A stretch of 64,000 bases of DNA from Xanthomonas sp. CFBP 8443 (GTDB lineage Bacteria > Pseudomonadota > Gammaproteobacteria > Xanthomonadales > Xanthomonadaceae), in assembly GCF_025666195.1 (NCBI RefSeq), contig NZ_CP102592.1, positions 4,154,001 to 4,218,000 on the forward strand. The letters are read 5' to 3'. The notes below the pieces were generated by a model, which saw only the letters and a program-made list of their open reading frames with translations, made no database searches and was not told the DNA's origin. Below are positions 25,613-35,421 of the stretch, one piece after another (the stretch's first letter is position 1; every line of letters starts with the position of its first letter). The position numbers were made by a program, and so were the translations under genes.

Positions 25613-26503
25613 ATGACACGCACACTGCGCTGCACCGCGGCCCTCGTCGCCCTGGCCGCCTTCTCCGCCGGCGCCGCGCCCACCCCGGCGCAGACCACGC
25701 CGCCGCCGTCGGTGATCTACGTCGCGCCCGTCGGCGAAGGCGAGACCGTGATGAGCTATGTGCCGGTGCGCAATGCGCCGTCCGACGAGGCCGACCTGGC
25801 GAAGTGGCGCGGGCTGAAGACGCCGATGCGGGTGTTCGACGATGGGAAGCAGGACGGCGTGGCGACGCCACTGGGCTTCTCGGTCGACGACAACACCATG
25901 TGCGGCGGCGACCTGCGCGTGCGCCTGAAGACCGCGCACGGCCCGGTCCTCGACCACGCCGCGCTGCTGGCCACGTTCGACCTCAATCCCGGCCAGCGCT
26001 TCACCCGCAGCACCCCCGACGCGACCCAGCGGCGCGCGCTGCTGCAGGTCGTCGGCAACGATCCGTCGGTGCGCAAGCGCTTGCCTGCCGCGGCGCTGAA
26101 GCGCCTGTTGGCGCATCTCGCCACCCCGTCCAGCGGCGACGCGCCGACGCTGACGGTGATCGCCGACGCCGAGCGCCCGGGCCACGAGGTCGCACTGGTG
26201 ACCGCCAGCGTCCACGACGCTGCGCCGGCCTCGGCAGGGGACTCGCCCTACCTGACCTCCATGCTGGCGGTGCTGGAACGCAGCGACGCCGGCTGGCGGC
26301 TGCGCAAGAGCATCGCCGACTACGGCTGCGACGATTGCGAGGGCCGCAAGGACGACTACGCGCCGCTGCAGTTCGCCGACATCGACGCCGACGGCAACGT
26401 CGACTTCCTGATCCAGCATTCCGGCTACGAAACCTACGGCTTCTGGCTGCTGCACATGGTCGATGGCCAATGGCGCATCGACGACCTGGTCGGCGGCTGC
26501 TGA
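25613..26503 (+). CDS. Secreted protein with calcium-loop-like motif, function unknown
   Basis: A 296-residue exported protein. The signal peptide covers about residues 1-21 (AAFSAGAAP). No enzyme family is recognised. Near the C-terminus, DIDADGNVDF has the spacing of a calcium-binding EF-hand or FG-GAP type loop, followed by a region like integrin-alpha/VCBS propeller blades (FLIQHSGYETYGFWLLHMVDGQW). Cysteine pairs (CDDC) could form disulfides in the periplasm. ATG 25613 has an AGGGGA ribosome site about nine bases upstream. Separated from the gene before by a terminator, so independently transcribed. Confidence 0.75.
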   Translation: MTRTLRCTAALVALAAFSAGAAPTPAQTTPPPSVIYVAPVGEGETVMSYVPVRNAPSDEADLAKWRGLKTPMRVFDDGKQDGVATPLGFSVDDNTMCGGDLRVRLKTAHGPVLDHAALLATFDLNPGQRFTRSTPDATQRRALLQVVGNDPSVRKRLPAAALKRLLAHLATPSSGDAPTLTVIADAERPGHEVALVTASVHDAAPASAGDSPYLTSMLAVLERSDAGWRLRKSIADYGCDDCEGRKDDYAPLQFADIDADGNVDFLIQHSGYETYGFWLLHMVDGQWRIDDLVGGC

Positions 26504-26538
26504 GCGCCTTCGGCCGCGCAAACGTTCGGCGCTGCACT

Positions 26539-26604
26539 GTAGGAGCGGCTTCAGCCGCGACAGGTTCTACCCGAAGAGTCTGTCGCGGCTGAAGCCGCTC
26601 CTAC
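26539..26604. repeat. Type-A palindrome (GGAGCGGCTTCAGCCGCGAC)
   Basis: Arms GTAGGAGCGGCTTCAGCCGC... (26539-26562) and its exact complement (26581-26604) flank an 18-nt loop. It lies between the convergent secreted-protein and DUF924 genes, where it could act as a bidirectional transcript end. Members of the same family occur at nine places in this window. Confidence 0.9.
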
Positions 26605-26628
26605 AAAAGTGTTGCCACGGCGCGCCGC

Positions 26629-27174
26629 TCAACCGGCGAAACCGCCCTCGTCCAGGAAGCGCTGCTCTTCCTGCGACGTGTCCCGCCCCAACGCCGCATT
26701 GCGGTGCGGGAAGCGGCCGAAGCGCTGGATGATGTCCTCGTGCCGCATGGCCCACTGCAGGCTGTCGGCATCGCCCAGCGCACTGAACAGCTCCACCGCC
26801 TCGCGCTGCAGCGCCGGGTCCTCGGCGTGCTCGTACGGCAGGTAGAAGAACATGCGCAGTTCCGGCTCCACCTGCCGGTCGTAGCCGGCCGCCAGCGCGC
26901 GGTGCGCGCAGCGCCGCGCCAGGCCATCGGTGGCATAGGCATGCGCGCTGCCGCGGAAGGCGTTGCGCGGCACCTGGTCGAGCAACAGCAGCAGCGCCAG
27001 CGCGCCCTCGGCGCCGTCCATCCACGCCGCGTGCTCGCCGCGCGCCGCGGCGTGGTGCGCGTCGAGCAGATGCTGGCGCACGTTCGCGTCGAACGATTCG
27101 TTGGCGGCGAACCAGCGTTCGCGGCCGGCACTGCGCCAGAACTCCACAACATCGCGGGGCGTGGTTTCGGTCAT
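26629..27174 (-). CDS. DUF924 family protein
   Basis: A 181-residue soluble, helical protein of family DUF924, recognised by the N-terminal VVEFWRSAGRERWF, the central LALLLLLDQVPRNAFRGSAHAYATD and the C-terminal RFGRFPHRNAALGR. The fold resembles tetratricopeptide-like helical repeats; the biochemical role of the family is not established. ATG 27174 starts at the conserved N-terminus; the longer open frame upstream is not family-like. It stands alone, opposite the amidohydrolase operon 170 bp away. Confidence 0.85.
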   Translation of the reverse strand: MTETTPRDVVEFWRSAGRERWFAANESFDANVRQHLLDAHHAAARGEHAAWMDGAEGALALLLLLDQVPRNAFRGSAHAYATDGLARRCAHRALAAGYDRQVEPELRMFFYLPYEHAEDPALQREAVELFSALGDADSLQWAMRHEDIIQRFGRFPHRNAALGRDTSQEEQRFLDEGGFAG

Positions 27175-27344
27175 CGCACTTCCATCGGTCGGCAATCGGC
27201 TTCTATACCCGATCCGGCGTCGCCACGCGGTGCAGTGCGCAGATCCGGCATCCGCAACGCGCCTGCACTTGGCAAGCGCGCCGGCTCGGGCTAGCGTGCG
27301 CAGGCGGCTCCACGCCCGCATTCAATCATCCGGGGAAAAATCTG

Positions 27345-28741
<1,397 letters not shown>

Positions 28742-28745
<4 letters not shown>

Positions 28746-30028
28746 GCCGCACCCTTCCGCATCCGCGCCGCCTGGCGCAACGCCTGGCCGTCGCCGCCTG
28801 CCTGGTGCTGGGCACCGCGCCGGCCTTCGCCCAGGACGTGCTGATCCGCGGCGCCACCGTGCACACCGCCAGCGCGCGCGGCACGCTGCAGAACGCCGAC
28901 GTGCTGGTCCAGGGCGGCACCATCCGCGCGGTCGGCACCGGCCTGGCGGCACCGGCCGGGGTGACCGTGGTCGAGGCCAAGGGCCGCCCGCTGACCCCGG
29001 CGCTGTTCGGCGGCATCACCGAGATCGGCATCGAGGAAGTGTCCGGCGAATCGTCCACTGTGGATAGCGCCGTGACCTTGCCGCGCGACCAGCCGATGCG
29101 CCCGGAGTTCGACGTCACCCTGGCCTACAACCCCGAGTCGGTGCTGATCCCGGTCGCGCGCGTGGAGGGCATCGGCTTCACCGCGCTCGGCGCCAACAGC
29201 GGCGGCGCCTTCATCGCCGGCCAGGGCGCGGTGATGCGCCTGGACGGCGGCGCCGATCCGATCGGCCCGCGCGCGCTGTACGTGCGCCTGGGCAGCGACG
29301 CGCTGGAACTGAGCGGCAAGTCGCGCGCGGCGCAATGGATGCTGCTCGACCAGTTGGTGAGCGAAGCGCGCGGACGCATGCCGGCGGACTCGCCGCACGC
29401 GCTGCTGACCCCGGCCGGCCGCGCCGTGCTGGCCAGGTACCTGGCCGGCCAGGGCCGCATCGTGGTGGCGGTGAACCGGGCGGCCGACATCCGCCAGCTG
29501 CTGCGCTGGGCGCAGCGCGAGAAGGTGCGCATCGCCATCGCCGGCGGCGACGAGGCGTGGAAGCTGGCGCCGCAGCTGGCCGCGGCGCAGGTGCCGGTGT
29601 TCGTCAACGCGCTGGACGATCTGCCCGCCAGCTTCGACCAGATCGGCGCCACCCTGGAAAACGCCGCGCGCCTGCACGCGGCCGGCGTCGCGGTGAGCTT
29701 CACCCAGGGCGGCGACGGCTCGCACAACGCGCGCAAGCAGCGCCAGCTGGCCGGCAACGCGGTGGCCCACGGCCTGCCCTGGGACGACGGTCTGGCCGGC
29801 CTGACCCGGGTGCCGGCCGAGGCGCTGGGCGTGGGCGACAGGCTGGGCAGCATCGCCCCCGGCAAGCTCGCCGACCTGGTGCTGTGGGAAGGCGATCCGC
29901 TGGACGTGGCCCACTACGCCGAGCAGGTCTGGCTGGGCGGCCGCGCGCTGCCGATGCGCTCGCGCCAGACCGAACTGCGCGACCGTTACATGAAGCAGTC
30001 CGGCGCGCTGCCGCGGGCGTACCCGTAG
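28742..30028 (+). CDS. Exported amidohydrolase-like protein lacking the first metal motif
   Basis: A 428-residue secreted protein, same superfamily as its upstream partner, with signal peptide about residues 1-31 (GTAPAFAQ). The N- and C-terminal beta-sandwich parts are conserved (DVLIRGATVHTAS; GSIAPGKLADLVLWEGDPLD), but where the HxH metal motif belongs the sequence reads TPALFGGITEIG with no histidine. The central domain also lacks an obvious HCYR-type site. So it may be a non-catalytic or differently working partner of the first protein. The four-base overlap (ATGA) implies translational coupling. A 23-bp perfect inverted repeat follows the stop. Confidence 0.84.
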
Positions 30029-30031
30029 TAG

Positions 30032-30081
30032 CCGCGCACGACGTGGCGCTGCCGCCATCGGCAGCGCCACGTCGTGCGCGG
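30032..30081. terminator. Perfect 23-bp inverted repeat between convergent genes
   Basis: Arms at 30032-30054 and 30059-30081 are exactly complementary over 23 bases and separated only by CCAT. The hairpin begins three bases after the amidohydrolase stop codon and ends 40 bases before the end of the convergent GH12 gene. It lacks a T-run, so a role as bidirectional terminator or RNA-stabilising hairpin is inferred from position and strength. Confidence 0.7.
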
Positions 30082-30121
30082 TGACACGCGACCGGCCACA
30101 CCCTCGTGCGACGTGCCGCGC

Positions 30122-30955
30122 CTAGTTCGCGCCGATATTGGCCTGGAACCAGGCCCAGCCGTTGCCGCGCACCACCTCGAATCCCGCTTCGACCACGTGC
30201 AGGTACATCGCGTTGCTGTAGCGCCCGTCCTGCGCGCGGTTGTTGTGCAGCCAGGTCAGGAACGGCTTGATGTCGATGTTGAGGTTGCCGTTGGTCGGCA
30301 GGTTCGGCTGGCCGGCGGTGTTGTGCGGGATGAAGGTGTAAACGTAGTAGCCGGCGGAGGTGTTCATGCCCTCCCACAGGTCGAAGCTGTAGCCGCCGGC
30401 GCTGATCACATTGCTCGCGGTCAGCGTGCCGATCGGATAGGAATTGTGGCCGCCCCAGATCATCACCTCGGTCTGCGGGATCGCGCTGGAGGAGGTGTTG
30501 TTGTCCCAGCGCAGGAACAGGTCGTAGGCGAAATCGCCGGCCATGTTGCTGCCGCCGGACGAATAGGCGAACGTGGACGGCAGCGATTGCAGTGCCGACA
30601 CCTGCCGCGGAAAGGTGCGGTCGGACGTCGGATTGAATCCGTAGTGCGAGCCGCGCAGGATCGCCGGATAGCCGTACAGGCTGGAATTGGCGAAGTTGAA
30701 GGTCACGGTCATGCTCGGCGTGCTGCCGCTGTGGAACGTGCCCTGGATGACGTTGTTGGGATCGTTGAAGTTGTTCACCCAGGCGTACTGGTTGCCGTAC
30801 ACCTGGTACGGCCCGGCCAGTGCCGCCGGTGCGAAGGCGACCAGTACCAGTGCGAACAGCGCACGCAGCCGGCGCGCGCGGCGCCAGGCGGATGGCGCGG
30901 CGGTGGCGGCGGAACAGCGGCGCGGCAAGGCGGCGGCGATCTCGATGTCGTGCAT
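30122..30955 (-). CDS. Secreted GH12 endo-beta-glucanase
   Basis: A 277-residue secreted protein of glycoside hydrolase family 12, which cleaves beta-1,4-glucan or xyloglucan chains. A long signal peptide (about residues 1-47, arginine-rich then ALFALVLVAFAPAALA) precedes the beta-jelly-roll domain. The family motif with the catalytic nucleophile is TEVMIWGG (Glu163); the acid/base is probably Glu256 or Glu260 in VVEAGFEVVRGNG. Asn/Ser/Tyr-rich strands are typical. A strong ribosome site GAGGAG precedes ATG 30955. There is no carbohydrate-binding module. In a plant-associated bacterium it would attack cell-wall hemicellulose. Confidence 0.85.
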   Translation of the reverse strand: MHDIEIAAALPRRCSAATAAPSAWRRARRLRALFALVLVAFAPAALAGPYQVYGNQYAWVNNFNDPNNVIQGTFHSGSTPSMTVTFNFANSSLYGYPAILRGSHYGFNPTSDRTFPRQVSALQSLPSTFAYSSGGSNMAGDFAYDLFLRWDNNTSSSAIPQTEVMIWGGHNSYPIGTLTASNVISAGGYSFDLWEGMNTSAGYYVYTFIPHNTAGQPNLPTNGNLNIDIKPFLTWLHNNRAQDGRYSNAMYLHVVEAGFEVVRGNGWAWFQANIGAN

Positions 30956-31268
30956 GTCGGTCTCTCCTCAGCGTGTCGGACAACTTCGGCAGCGGGGCTG
31001 CTGCCACGACGGACGCTAGCAAGGCGTCCTCGTGCGGAGCTATGAAAAGACGCGGGCGCGGCATGCGCTGACGCAATACCGTTACTCGCTCGAGGCCGTC
31101 CGAGTGCGCCGCTTCCCAGTTCCAACGTGCAGCTGAGATTTGCGCGCGGCATTGTCTACGCCAGCCGCAGCGGCGACGCCGGTTCCTCGCCCGCCGCTTC
31201 GCAGCGCAACATGGCCGCGCGATGTGCCACGCCGCGATAAGCTGGCGACATCCTCCCAGGAGACGCCC

Positions 31269-31898
31269 ATGACCCTGCGCTGGTATTTCGATTTCGTCTC
31301 GCCGTTTTCCTATCTGCACTGGCACAAGCTCAAGGCGCTGCCCGAGTTCGCGCAGATCGAACCGGTGCCGATCGTGTTCGGCGCGGTGTTGCAGCATCTG
31401 CACACGCGCGGGCCGGCGGAGATCCCGCACAAACGCAGCTTCACCTACCAGTTCGTGCAGTGGCAGGCGCAGCACGAGGGCGTGCCGCTGCGCTTTCCGC
31501 CGGCGCATCCGTTCAATCCGCTGGCGGCGCTGCGCCTGTGCATCGCCGCCGGCAGCACGCCGCAGGCGATCGATGCGATCTTCGACTGGCTGTGGCGCGA
31601 CGGCCGTGCCGGCGACGATGCGGCGGCGCTGGCCCCGCTGGCGCTGGCCCTGGGCATCGCCGATGCGCCGGCCGCACTTGCCGATCCGTAGGTCAAGGCG
31701 CAGTTGCGCGGCAATACCGATCAGGCGATCGCCGCCGGCGTGTTCGGCGTACCGACGCTGCAGATCGGCGATGCCCTGTTGTGGGGCAACGATGCGCACC
31801 CGCTGATGCAGGCGCTGCTGGCCGATCCGCAGTTGCTGCAGCGCGGCGAAATGGCGCGGCTGGCGGCGCTGCCCGTCGGCGTGCAGCGCGGCGCCTGA
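31269..31898 (+). pseudogene. 2-hydroxychromene-2-carboxylate isomerase-like gene with in-frame amber codon
   Basis: The frame encodes a DsbA-fold/GST-kappa isomerase (N-terminal MTLRWYFDFVSPFSYLHWHK) of 140 residues, then meets TAG at 31689-31691. Directly after the TAG the same frame continues with VKAQLRGNTDQAIAAGVFGVPT, the conserved C-terminal half including the cis-proline motif VPT, and ends at 31898. So the gene is broken by one nonsense codon (GAG or CAG to TAG would do) with no frameshift. The upstream fragment could still be made but would lack the helix-bundle end and the cis-Pro loop. A sequencing error or amber suppression cannot be excluded. It has a ribosome site (AGGAG) before ATG 31269. 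Confidence 0.85.
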
Positions 31899-31972
31899 CC
31901 CAGCCGCGACGCCGCCCGGCGTCTGCGCTACCCTAGCCGGCAGTAACCAAGCGCGATGCCGGAGGGGGCCAG

Positions 31973-32914
31973 ATGCGTATCGGGATCGTGGTGGACTCCG
32001 CCTGCGACTTGCCGCAGGACTACATCGCAGACAACAACATCGTGTTGCTGCCGATCAGCGTGCGTATCGGCGAGGCATTGCTGGCCGACCATCGCGACGA
32101 GGAAGCCACGCTGAGCTTCCTGCATGCGCACGTGGCCGAACACGGCGCCGAGGCGGAAACCATCCCGTTCAGCGTCGCGCAGATCCGCGAGCTGTTCCTG
32201 AGCCGGCTGGTGATCGACTACGACCACGTGTTCTGCATGACCATCACCAAGACCCGCAGCCCGATCCACCAGCATGCGCTGCAGGCCAGCTTCGCCATCC
32301 TCAACGACTACAAGCCGATCCGCCAGGCCGCCGGGCACACCTCGCCGTTCGCGCTGCGGGTGATCGACACGCAGAACCTGTTCGCCGCGCAGGCGGTGAC
32401 CGCGGTGGAAGCGGTGCGGCTGCGCGCGGCCGGGGCCAGCGTGCAGGCGATCCGCGAGCGGCTGGAGGAACTGGCCGGCAACGTGCACGGCTACATGATC
32501 ACCCGCGATCTGTACTACATGCGCGCCCGCGCGCGCAGCAAGGGCGACCGCAGCGTCGGCCTGCTCAGCGCCGCGCTCGGCACCGCGCTGGACATCAAGC
32601 CGGTGCTGCACGGCTATCGCGGCGAGACCGCGCCGGTGGCCAAGATCAAGGGCTTCGACGCGGCGGTGCAGAAACTGTTCGAGTTCGTCGGCAAGCGCGT
32701 CGCCGCCGGGCTGATGACGCCGACGCTGTGCCTGAGCTACGGCGGCGAGCTGAGCGAGCTGCGCGCCCTGCCCGGCTACGCGGCGTTGCGCCAGGCCTGC
32801 GAGACGCATGCGGTGGAGGTGCTGGAAAGCGTGATGAGCCTGACCGGCATGGTCAACGTCGGCAAGGGCGCGATCACCCTGGGCTTCGCCGACGCGCCGC
32901 ATACGTTCGCCTAG
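31973..32914 (+). CDS. DegV family fatty-acid-binding protein
   Basis: A 313-residue cytoplasmic protein of the DegV family, whose members bind fatty acids and in Gram-positives deliver them to the fatty-acid kinase system. The N-terminus is typical (IGIVVDSACDLPQDYI), with ligand-loop motifs TIPFSVAQI and TITKTRSPIHQHA, and a C-terminal IKGFDAAVQKL domain. A strong ribosome site (GGAGGGGG) precedes ATG 31973. No FakA-like kinase is adjacent. The family is less common in proteobacteria, so its cargo here is unknown. Transcribed alone. Confidence 0.88.
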   Translation: MRIGIVVDSACDLPQDYIADNNIVLLPISVRIGEALLADHRDEEATLSFLHAHVAEHGAEAETIPFSVAQIRELFLSRLVIDYDHVFCMTITKTRSPIHQHALQASFAILNDYKPIRQAAGHTSPFALRVIDTQNLFAAQAVTAVEAVRLRAAGASVQAIRERLEELAGNVHGYMITRDLYYMRARARSKGDRSVGLLSAALGTALDIKPVLHGYRGETAPVAKIKGFDAAVQKLFEFVGKRVAAGLMTPTLCLSYGGELSELRALPGYAALRQACETHAVEVLESVMSLTGMVNVGKGAITLGFADAPHTFA

Positions 32915-32937
32915 CGTCACGGGCGAATCTTGTCGTT

Positions 32938-33001
32938 GCAGGAGCGGCTTCAGCCGCGACAGGTGCTATCGGCAGCTTGTCGCGGCTGAAGCCGCTCCTA
33001 C
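32938..33001. repeat. Type-A palindrome
   Basis: Another copy of the GGAGCGGCTTCAGCCGCGAC palindrome, with the left end mutated to GCAGG instead of GTAGG and the right arm intact (ends CCGCTCCTAC). It follows the degV stop codon by 24 bases and may serve as its transcript end. Confidence 0.88.
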
Positions 33002-33077
33002 AACGGCTCCGGCGTAGACGGCCCACTCACGACGCCGCCTGCTAGGCTGCGCCGCACCGCTCCACAGAGGAACCACC

Positions 33078-33416
33078 ATGGCCGTGACCTATTCGATCAG
33101 CCTGCCCGACCCCGCCCGCGCGCGCGGCAGCGAACCTACGCTCAGCTTCAGCGCCAACGGCGCCGACGCCTTCGCCGAGCAGCTGCAGCAGGCATTGAGC
33201 AGCCCGGCCTGGTTCGAGCGCTGGCGTGCGCTGCAGCCGGAACCGGACGAGGTGGATCCCGCGCTGGGCATCGTCGACCCGGCGGCCACGGTCAGCGGCA
33301 AGCAGGACGACCTGCGCATCGATCTGGTCGCCACCACCAGCATTCCCGGCGACATCCTCAAGCAGCGCATGCGCCTGCTCGCCGGCAGCGGCTGGGAACT
33401 GCGCAACGTGCGTTGA
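33078..33416 (+). CDS. Conserved hypothetical protein
   Basis: A 112-residue acidic soluble protein without signal peptide or membrane helix. ATG 33078 follows a good ribosome site (AGAGGA). The sequence (for example SFSANGADAFAEQLQQAL and LRIDLVATTSIPGDILKQRMRLL) has the codon pattern and amphipathic helices of a real protein, but I recognise no family. It is bounded by palindromes on both sides (32938-33001 and 33487-33552), so it is probably a single-gene transcript. Confidence 0.72.
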   Translation: MAVTYSISLPDPARARGSEPTLSFSANGADAFAEQLQQALSSPAWFERWRALQPEPDEVDPALGIVDPAATVSGKQDDLRIDLVATTSIPGDILKQRMRLLAGSGWELRNVR

Positions 33417-33486
33417 GCGCATCGTCGCCGCGTGCCCGCGACGACGTGGATCGGCTAGAGCAGCCTTGGTGCAGCCGATGACACCT

Positions 33487-33552
33487 GTGGGAGCGACTTC
33501 GGTCGCGACGGGCCTTGCTGGAGAAGTCTGTCGCGGCTGAAGCCGCTCCTAC
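33487..33552. repeat. Hybrid palindrome with type-B left arm and type-A right arm
   Basis: The left arm is type B (GTGGGAGCGACTTCGGTCGC, 33487 on), the right arm type A (TGTCGCGGCTGAAGCCGCTCC, ending 33552). The arms still pair over most of their length with several mismatches. It lies between the hypothetical gene and the convergent EamA-transporter gene. The mixed arms suggest recombination or drift between the two palindrome subfamilies. Confidence 0.85.
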
Positions 33553-33578
33553 AGCGCTTGGCCGACTGCAATGAGCAT

Positions 33579-34508
33579 CTAAGGCACCACGCTCTCTGCC
33601 GCTGTGCCCGCCGCGCGCCGCGGCCAGCGCCATTTCAGGTTCACCGCCAGCGTGCCGAGCACGATCAGCGCCAGGCCCAGCCATTGCACCGGCACCAGCC
33701 GGTGGCCGTACAGCAGGTAGTCCAGCAGCAGCGTGACCAGCGGGTACACGAACGCCAGGATCGCGATCGTCGCCACATGCAGGTGCCGGTAGGAAGAATA
33801 GAACAACACGTAGACGATGCCGCTGTGGATCACGCCCAGGCCGGCCAGCCACAGCCAGTGCATGCCCGGATGCAGTGCGCTGCCGCTGGAAAATCCTACC
33901 AGCAGCAGCGTGCCCACCCAGCACTGCACCGTCACCACCGCCAGCGGCCGTTCGCGGCTGATGCGCCGCGACATCAGCAGCGACGCACCACACAGCAGCG
34001 CCGCCAGCAGGGTCAGCGCGATGCCGAGCAGGTAGCCACGATCGGCGGTCTGCCAGAGCCGCGCCGGGTCCGCCGAGCAGGCCACGCCGACGAACGCCAG
34101 CAGCGTCCAACCCAGATCGGAACGGCGCGTGCGCTCGCCCTGCAGCAACGCCGCCAGCAGCAGCATCACGAACGGGAACACGTGATAGACCATCGTCGCC
34201 ACGCCGATCGACGAGCGCGCCATGCCGGCGAACAGCGCCACCCAGTTCAGCACCAGCAGCACGCCGCTGACCGCCGCGTCGCGCAGCAGCGTGCGTTCGC
34301 GCCACAGTCCGCGCAGCTGGCCGCCGAGCAGGCCGCAGACGGTGAGGAACAGCGCGCCGAACAGGCAGCGGTAGAACACCGCGGTCACCGGGTCCTGGCC
34401 GCTCTCGTGCACGAACACGCCGACCGAGCCGATCAGCACTTCCGCCAGCAGCAACTGCCACAGCGCGCGCCGCGCGGCGCCGGCGGAAACGGCCACCGCC
34501 GCGCTCAC
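33579..34508 (-). CDS. EamA (DMT-superfamily) transporter
   Basis: A 309-residue inner-membrane protein with about ten hydrophobic helices, two EamA repeats, for example QLLLAEVLIGSVGVFVHES and YLLGIALTLLAALLCGASLLM. Such transporters usually export amino acids or other small metabolites. The start is placed at GTG 34508 because it overlaps the phzF stop (GTGA), implying translational coupling; the longer upstream frame would run antisense-like through phzF and is arginine-rich. Co-transcription with the phzF-family gene suggests the exporter handles that enzyme's product or substrate (inference). Confidence 0.85.
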   Translation of the reverse strand: MSAAVAVSAGAARRALWQLLLAEVLIGSVGVFVHESGQDPVTAVFYRCLFGALFLTVCGLLGGQLRGLWRERTLLRDAAVSGVLLVLNWVALFAGMARSSIGVATMVYHVFPFVMLLLAALLQGERTRRSDLGWTLLAFVGVACSADPARLWQTADRGYLLGIALTLLAALLCGASLLMSRRISRERPLAVVTVQCWVGTLLLVGFSSGSALHPGMHWLWLAGLGVIHSGIVYVLFYSSYRHLHVATIAILAFVYPLVTLLLDYLLYGHRLVPVQWLGLALIVLGTLAVNLKWRWPRRAAGTAAESVVP

Positions 34509-35296
34509 AGCGCGATCGTCCCGTGCAGGTACTGCACCGCGCTGCCGCGCACATAGACGTGCTGCGCCTCGACCCGGCAGCCGAGTTCGCCGCCGCGCGC
34601 CGAGGCCTGCAGCGCGCTCAGCTGCGACTTGCCCAGCCGCTGCGCCCACAGCGGCGCCAGCGCGGCGTGGATGGAACCGGTCACCGGATCTTCGGCGCCG
34701 CCGTTGGCCGGCCAGAAATAGCGCGACACGAAATCGTGGCTGCTGCCGGGTGCGGTCACCGCCACGTCGCGCGGCGCCAGCGCCAGCATCCGCGCCAGGT
34801 CCGGCACCACGTCGCGCACCTGGCGTTCGTCTGCGTACACCGCGATGTACGCCTGGCCGTTGACGTAGACCGCCTGCGGTGCGATCGACAAGGCATCGAG
34901 CAAAGCCTGCGGCACCGACGCCAACAAGGCCGGCGCCTGATTCGGAAAGCGCATCTCGAACGTGCCGTCGGCCACCCTTTCCACGCCGAGTTCACCGACC
35001 GCGGCCGCGCGCAGGCGCAGCGGAAACGGTGCCAGTTGCTGGGTGGCGATCACGAACGCACTGGCCAGCGTCGCATGACCGCAGAAGCCGACTTCCTTCA
35101 GCGGCGAGAACCAGCGGATCGCGAACACGCCGTCGGCATCGCGCACGAAGAACGCGGTCTCCGACAGGTTGTTCTCGCTGGCGATGGCCTGCATCAGCGC
35201 GTCGGGCAGCCAGGCCTGCAGCGGCACCACCGCGGCCGGATTGCCCTTGAAGCGGACCGTGGTGAAGGCATCGACGACGAACAGGGACAACGGCAT
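34505..35296 (-). CDS. PhzF-family isomerase/epimerase-like protein
   Basis: A 263-residue soluble protein of the PhzF family (diaminopimelate-epimerase fold). The start region MPLSLFVVDAFTTVRFKGNPAAVV, the active-site glutamate in ENNLSETAFF and the C-terminal GGAEDPVTGSIHAALAPLW are characteristic. True PhzF acts in phenazine synthesis, but most family members have other, unknown roles and no phenazine genes are present here. ATG 35296 has a GAGGT ribosome site; an upstream ATG at 35356 adds 20 non-family residues. It is co-transcribed with the EamA exporter and divergent from a MocR regulator that probably controls the pair. Confidence 0.87.
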   Translation of the reverse strand: MPLSLFVVDAFTTVRFKGNPAAVVPLQAWLPDALMQAIASENNLSETAFFVRDADGVFAIRWFSPLKEVGFCGHATLASAFVIATQQLAPFPLRLRAAAVGELGVERVADGTFEMRFPNQAPALLASVPQALLDALSIAPQAVYVNGQAYIAVYADERQVRDVVPDLARMLALAPRDVAVTAPGSSHDFVSRYFWPANGGAEDPVTGSIHAALAPLWAQRLGKSQLSALQASARGGELGCRVEAQHVYVRGSAVQYLHGTIAL

Positions 35297-35421
35297 GACC
35301 GACCTCGCGACGGGGGAGATGCCGGACGCGATGGCCGGCATGGACCCAGTCTGCAATGCGGCGCGCGACCATGACAGATTCAGTTACGCTGTAAATTGAC
35401 CGATACAGATGAGGCGCCCGC

